Below are positions 5,524 to 6,448 of a DNA stretch of 6,448 nt, in pieces. The number at the start of each line of letters is the position of its first letter. Positions within the stretch are counted from its first letter, which is position 1. Made by a program: the position numbers and the translations under genes. The notes beneath the pieces are model-generated. The model ran no database searches and had not been told where the DNA came from. It saw only the letters and a list, made by a program, of their open reading frames with translations. This DNA comes from Alphaproteobacteria bacterium (GTDB lineage: Bacteria; Pseudomonadota; Alphaproteobacteria; Puniceispirillales; UBA1172): contig JAGWAQ010000099.1 of NCBI GenBank assembly GCA_021296375.1, forward strand, positions 605 through 7,052, written 5' to 3'.

Positions 5524-6359
5524 TGACGGCGGGGGCACAATCCTTGAGCCCCTTGGGAATTGTCGCCTCTGCCGGGGCGGCGCCGCTTGCCCTGGCTGAA
5601 CATGTCACGGCGCAGGGGCGTGAGGTGTTTGTGGTGGTGCTGGATGGCATCGCCGATGCTGATTTCACAACATTCAAGACGACGCACCGGCGTGTTGGCG
5701 CCCTGGGTGCGATTTTTGATGACCTGAAGCAGGCCGGGGTCACGGAAGTGGTGCTGTCGGGGCGGTTTACCCGGCCGTCGCTATCCTCCCTCCAGCCTGA
5801 TCTTCGCGGCTCGAAAATCGCCGCCAAAGCGCTCCTGAAAGGGGATGACCAGGCGTTGAAAATTCTTCGCGACGAAGCCGCCAGGGATGGATTGATGATC
5901 ATTGATGTGGCGGAAGTTCTGCCCTCCATGATGGCCGGGGAAGGGGTGTTGGCGGGCCCGCCCCCGACTGATGATCGCATGAACGCGGTTGCCCTCGGGG
6001 CGCGTTATCTGGCGGCGTCATCGGGGTTTGATGTCGGGCAGGCCTGTATTGTGCAGGGTGATCGCATTCTGGCGGTCGAAGCCGCTGAAGGCACTGATGC
6101 CATGATTGCCCGCAGTAAAGATTTGCTCGACCCCAGCCTTGCCCCTGCCGTGATGGTGAAGATGCTCAAGCCGGATCAGGACCCGTCGCTCGACCCCCCG
6201 GGGATGGGGCGATTGACGATTGAAGCACTGGCAGAAGCGGGCATTACCCTTATCGCCGTGCAAGCCGGAGGCGTGATGATCGTTGATGGCGACATGGCCC
6301 TGAAGGCTGCTGATAAAGCCCGCATCACCGTCATCGGCATTGCCCCGCAGGTGGCGTGA
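5523..6359 (+). CDS. lpxI: UDP-2,3-diacylglucosamine pyrophosphatase LpxI (DUF1009 family)
   Basis: LpxI hydrolyses UDP-2,3-diacylglucosamine to lipid X and UMP. It is the alphaproteobacterial replacement for LpxH, which has an unrelated fold. From ATG 5523 it has 278 residues, the usual family length. The N-terminal domain opens with LGIVASAGAAPLALAEH (11-27) and contains LSGRFTRPS. The C-terminal domain has the conserved VEAAEGTDAM (185-194) and the region with SLDPPGMGRLTIE. Asp224 there corresponds to the catalytically important Asp225 of Caulobacter LpxI. AVQAGGVMIVD and ITVIGIAP close the domain. The frame extends back to a TTG at 5499, but ATG 5523 overlaps the lpxA TGA by one base, as the other junctions do, so it is preferred. 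There is no strong Shine-Dalgarno sequence, so translation is probably coupled. Confidence 0.95.
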   Translation: MTAGAQSLSPLGIVASAGAAPLALAEHVTAQGREVFVVVLDGIADADFTTFKTTHRRVGALGAIFDDLKQAGVTEVVLSGRFTRPSLSSLQPDLRGSKIAAKALLKGDDQALKILRDEAARDGLMIIDVAEVLPSMMAGEGVLAGPPPTDDRMNAVALGARYLAASSGFDVGQACIVQGDRILAVEAAEGTDAMIARSKDLLDPSLAPAVMVKMLKPDQDPSLDPPGMGRLTIEALAEAGITLIAVQAGGVMIVDGDMALKAADKARITVIGIAPQVA

Positions 6360-6448
6360 TGGCGCGCCGTATTTTCATCATGGCGGGGGAGCCGTCAGGT
6401 GATGTGCTGGGGGGATTGGTTTTATCCGCGCTGAAAGCCGATGGCGAA
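6359..6448 (+). CDS. lpxB: Lipid-A-disaccharide synthase LpxB, N-terminal part (3' end outside window)
   Basis: LpxB joins lipid X and UDP-2,3-diacylglucosamine into the tetra-acyl disaccharide 1-phosphate; it is a peripheral inner-membrane GT-B glycosyltransferase (family GT19). Only 30 codons are visible. They read MARRIFIMAGEPSGDVLGG followed by LVLSALKADGE. AGEPSGD is the N-terminal signature of LpxB, close to the start as expected. ATG 6359 overlaps the lpxI TGA by one base (TGATG), and LpxB uses the lipid X made by LpxI. The gene runs off the window end, so its integrity cannot be judged. Confidence 0.93.
   Translation, partial: MARRIFIMAGEPSGDVLGGLVLSALKADGE

Noticed and set aside
4735..5538. 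267-codon minus-strand frame opposite lpxA, and similar frames opposite lpxD and fabZ (3507-4130, 4124-4738)
   Set aside because: These are mirror images of hexapeptide-repeat and fabZ coding sequence, with low-complexity translations and no recognisable domains.

Overview
This window is a compact, entirely plus-strand envelope-biogenesis cluster. It holds the 3' end of rseP, complete bamA, skp/ompH, an interrupted lpxD, fabZ, lpxA and lpxI, and the first 30 codons of lpxB. Gene order, moderately GC-rich coding sequence and the use of LpxI (the DUF1009-type UDP-diacylglucosamine hydrolase) instead of LpxH point to an alphaproteobacterium. The genus cannot be fixed from this sequence.

Layout: rseP (1-309, partial) ends 60 nt before the bamA ATG at 370, in the only intergenic stretch longer than 25 nt. 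That gap holds a short inverted repeat built from two CTATAG boxes. bamA (370-2640) is followed after 1 nt by skp (2642-3223), which overlaps lpxD by 4 nt (ATGA). The lpxD reading frame (3220-4242) is full length and correctly ordered but has an in-frame TGA at 3442-3444. fabZ (4268-4726) follows a 25-nt gap with a strong Shine-Dalgarno sequence. lpxA, lpxI and lpxB then follow with 1-nt stop/start overlaps.

How the genes work together: BamA and Skp insert and chaperone outer-membrane proteins, and RseP cleaves membrane substrates inside the membrane. LpxA, LpxD, LpxI and LpxB are Raetz-pathway enzymes that build the lipid A disaccharide. FabZ belongs to fatty-acid elongation, which uses the same 3-hydroxyacyl-ACP pool as LpxA and LpxD. 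This is a known, conserved arrangement and not a new system.

The most notable observation is the in-frame UGA in lpxD, a normally essential step, with the frame and catalytic histidines otherwise intact. A 16-nt exact direct repeat links the end of skp to the lpxD segment just after that stop. Smaller points are atypical residues in the LpxD uridine pocket and two active-site substitutions in LpxA.
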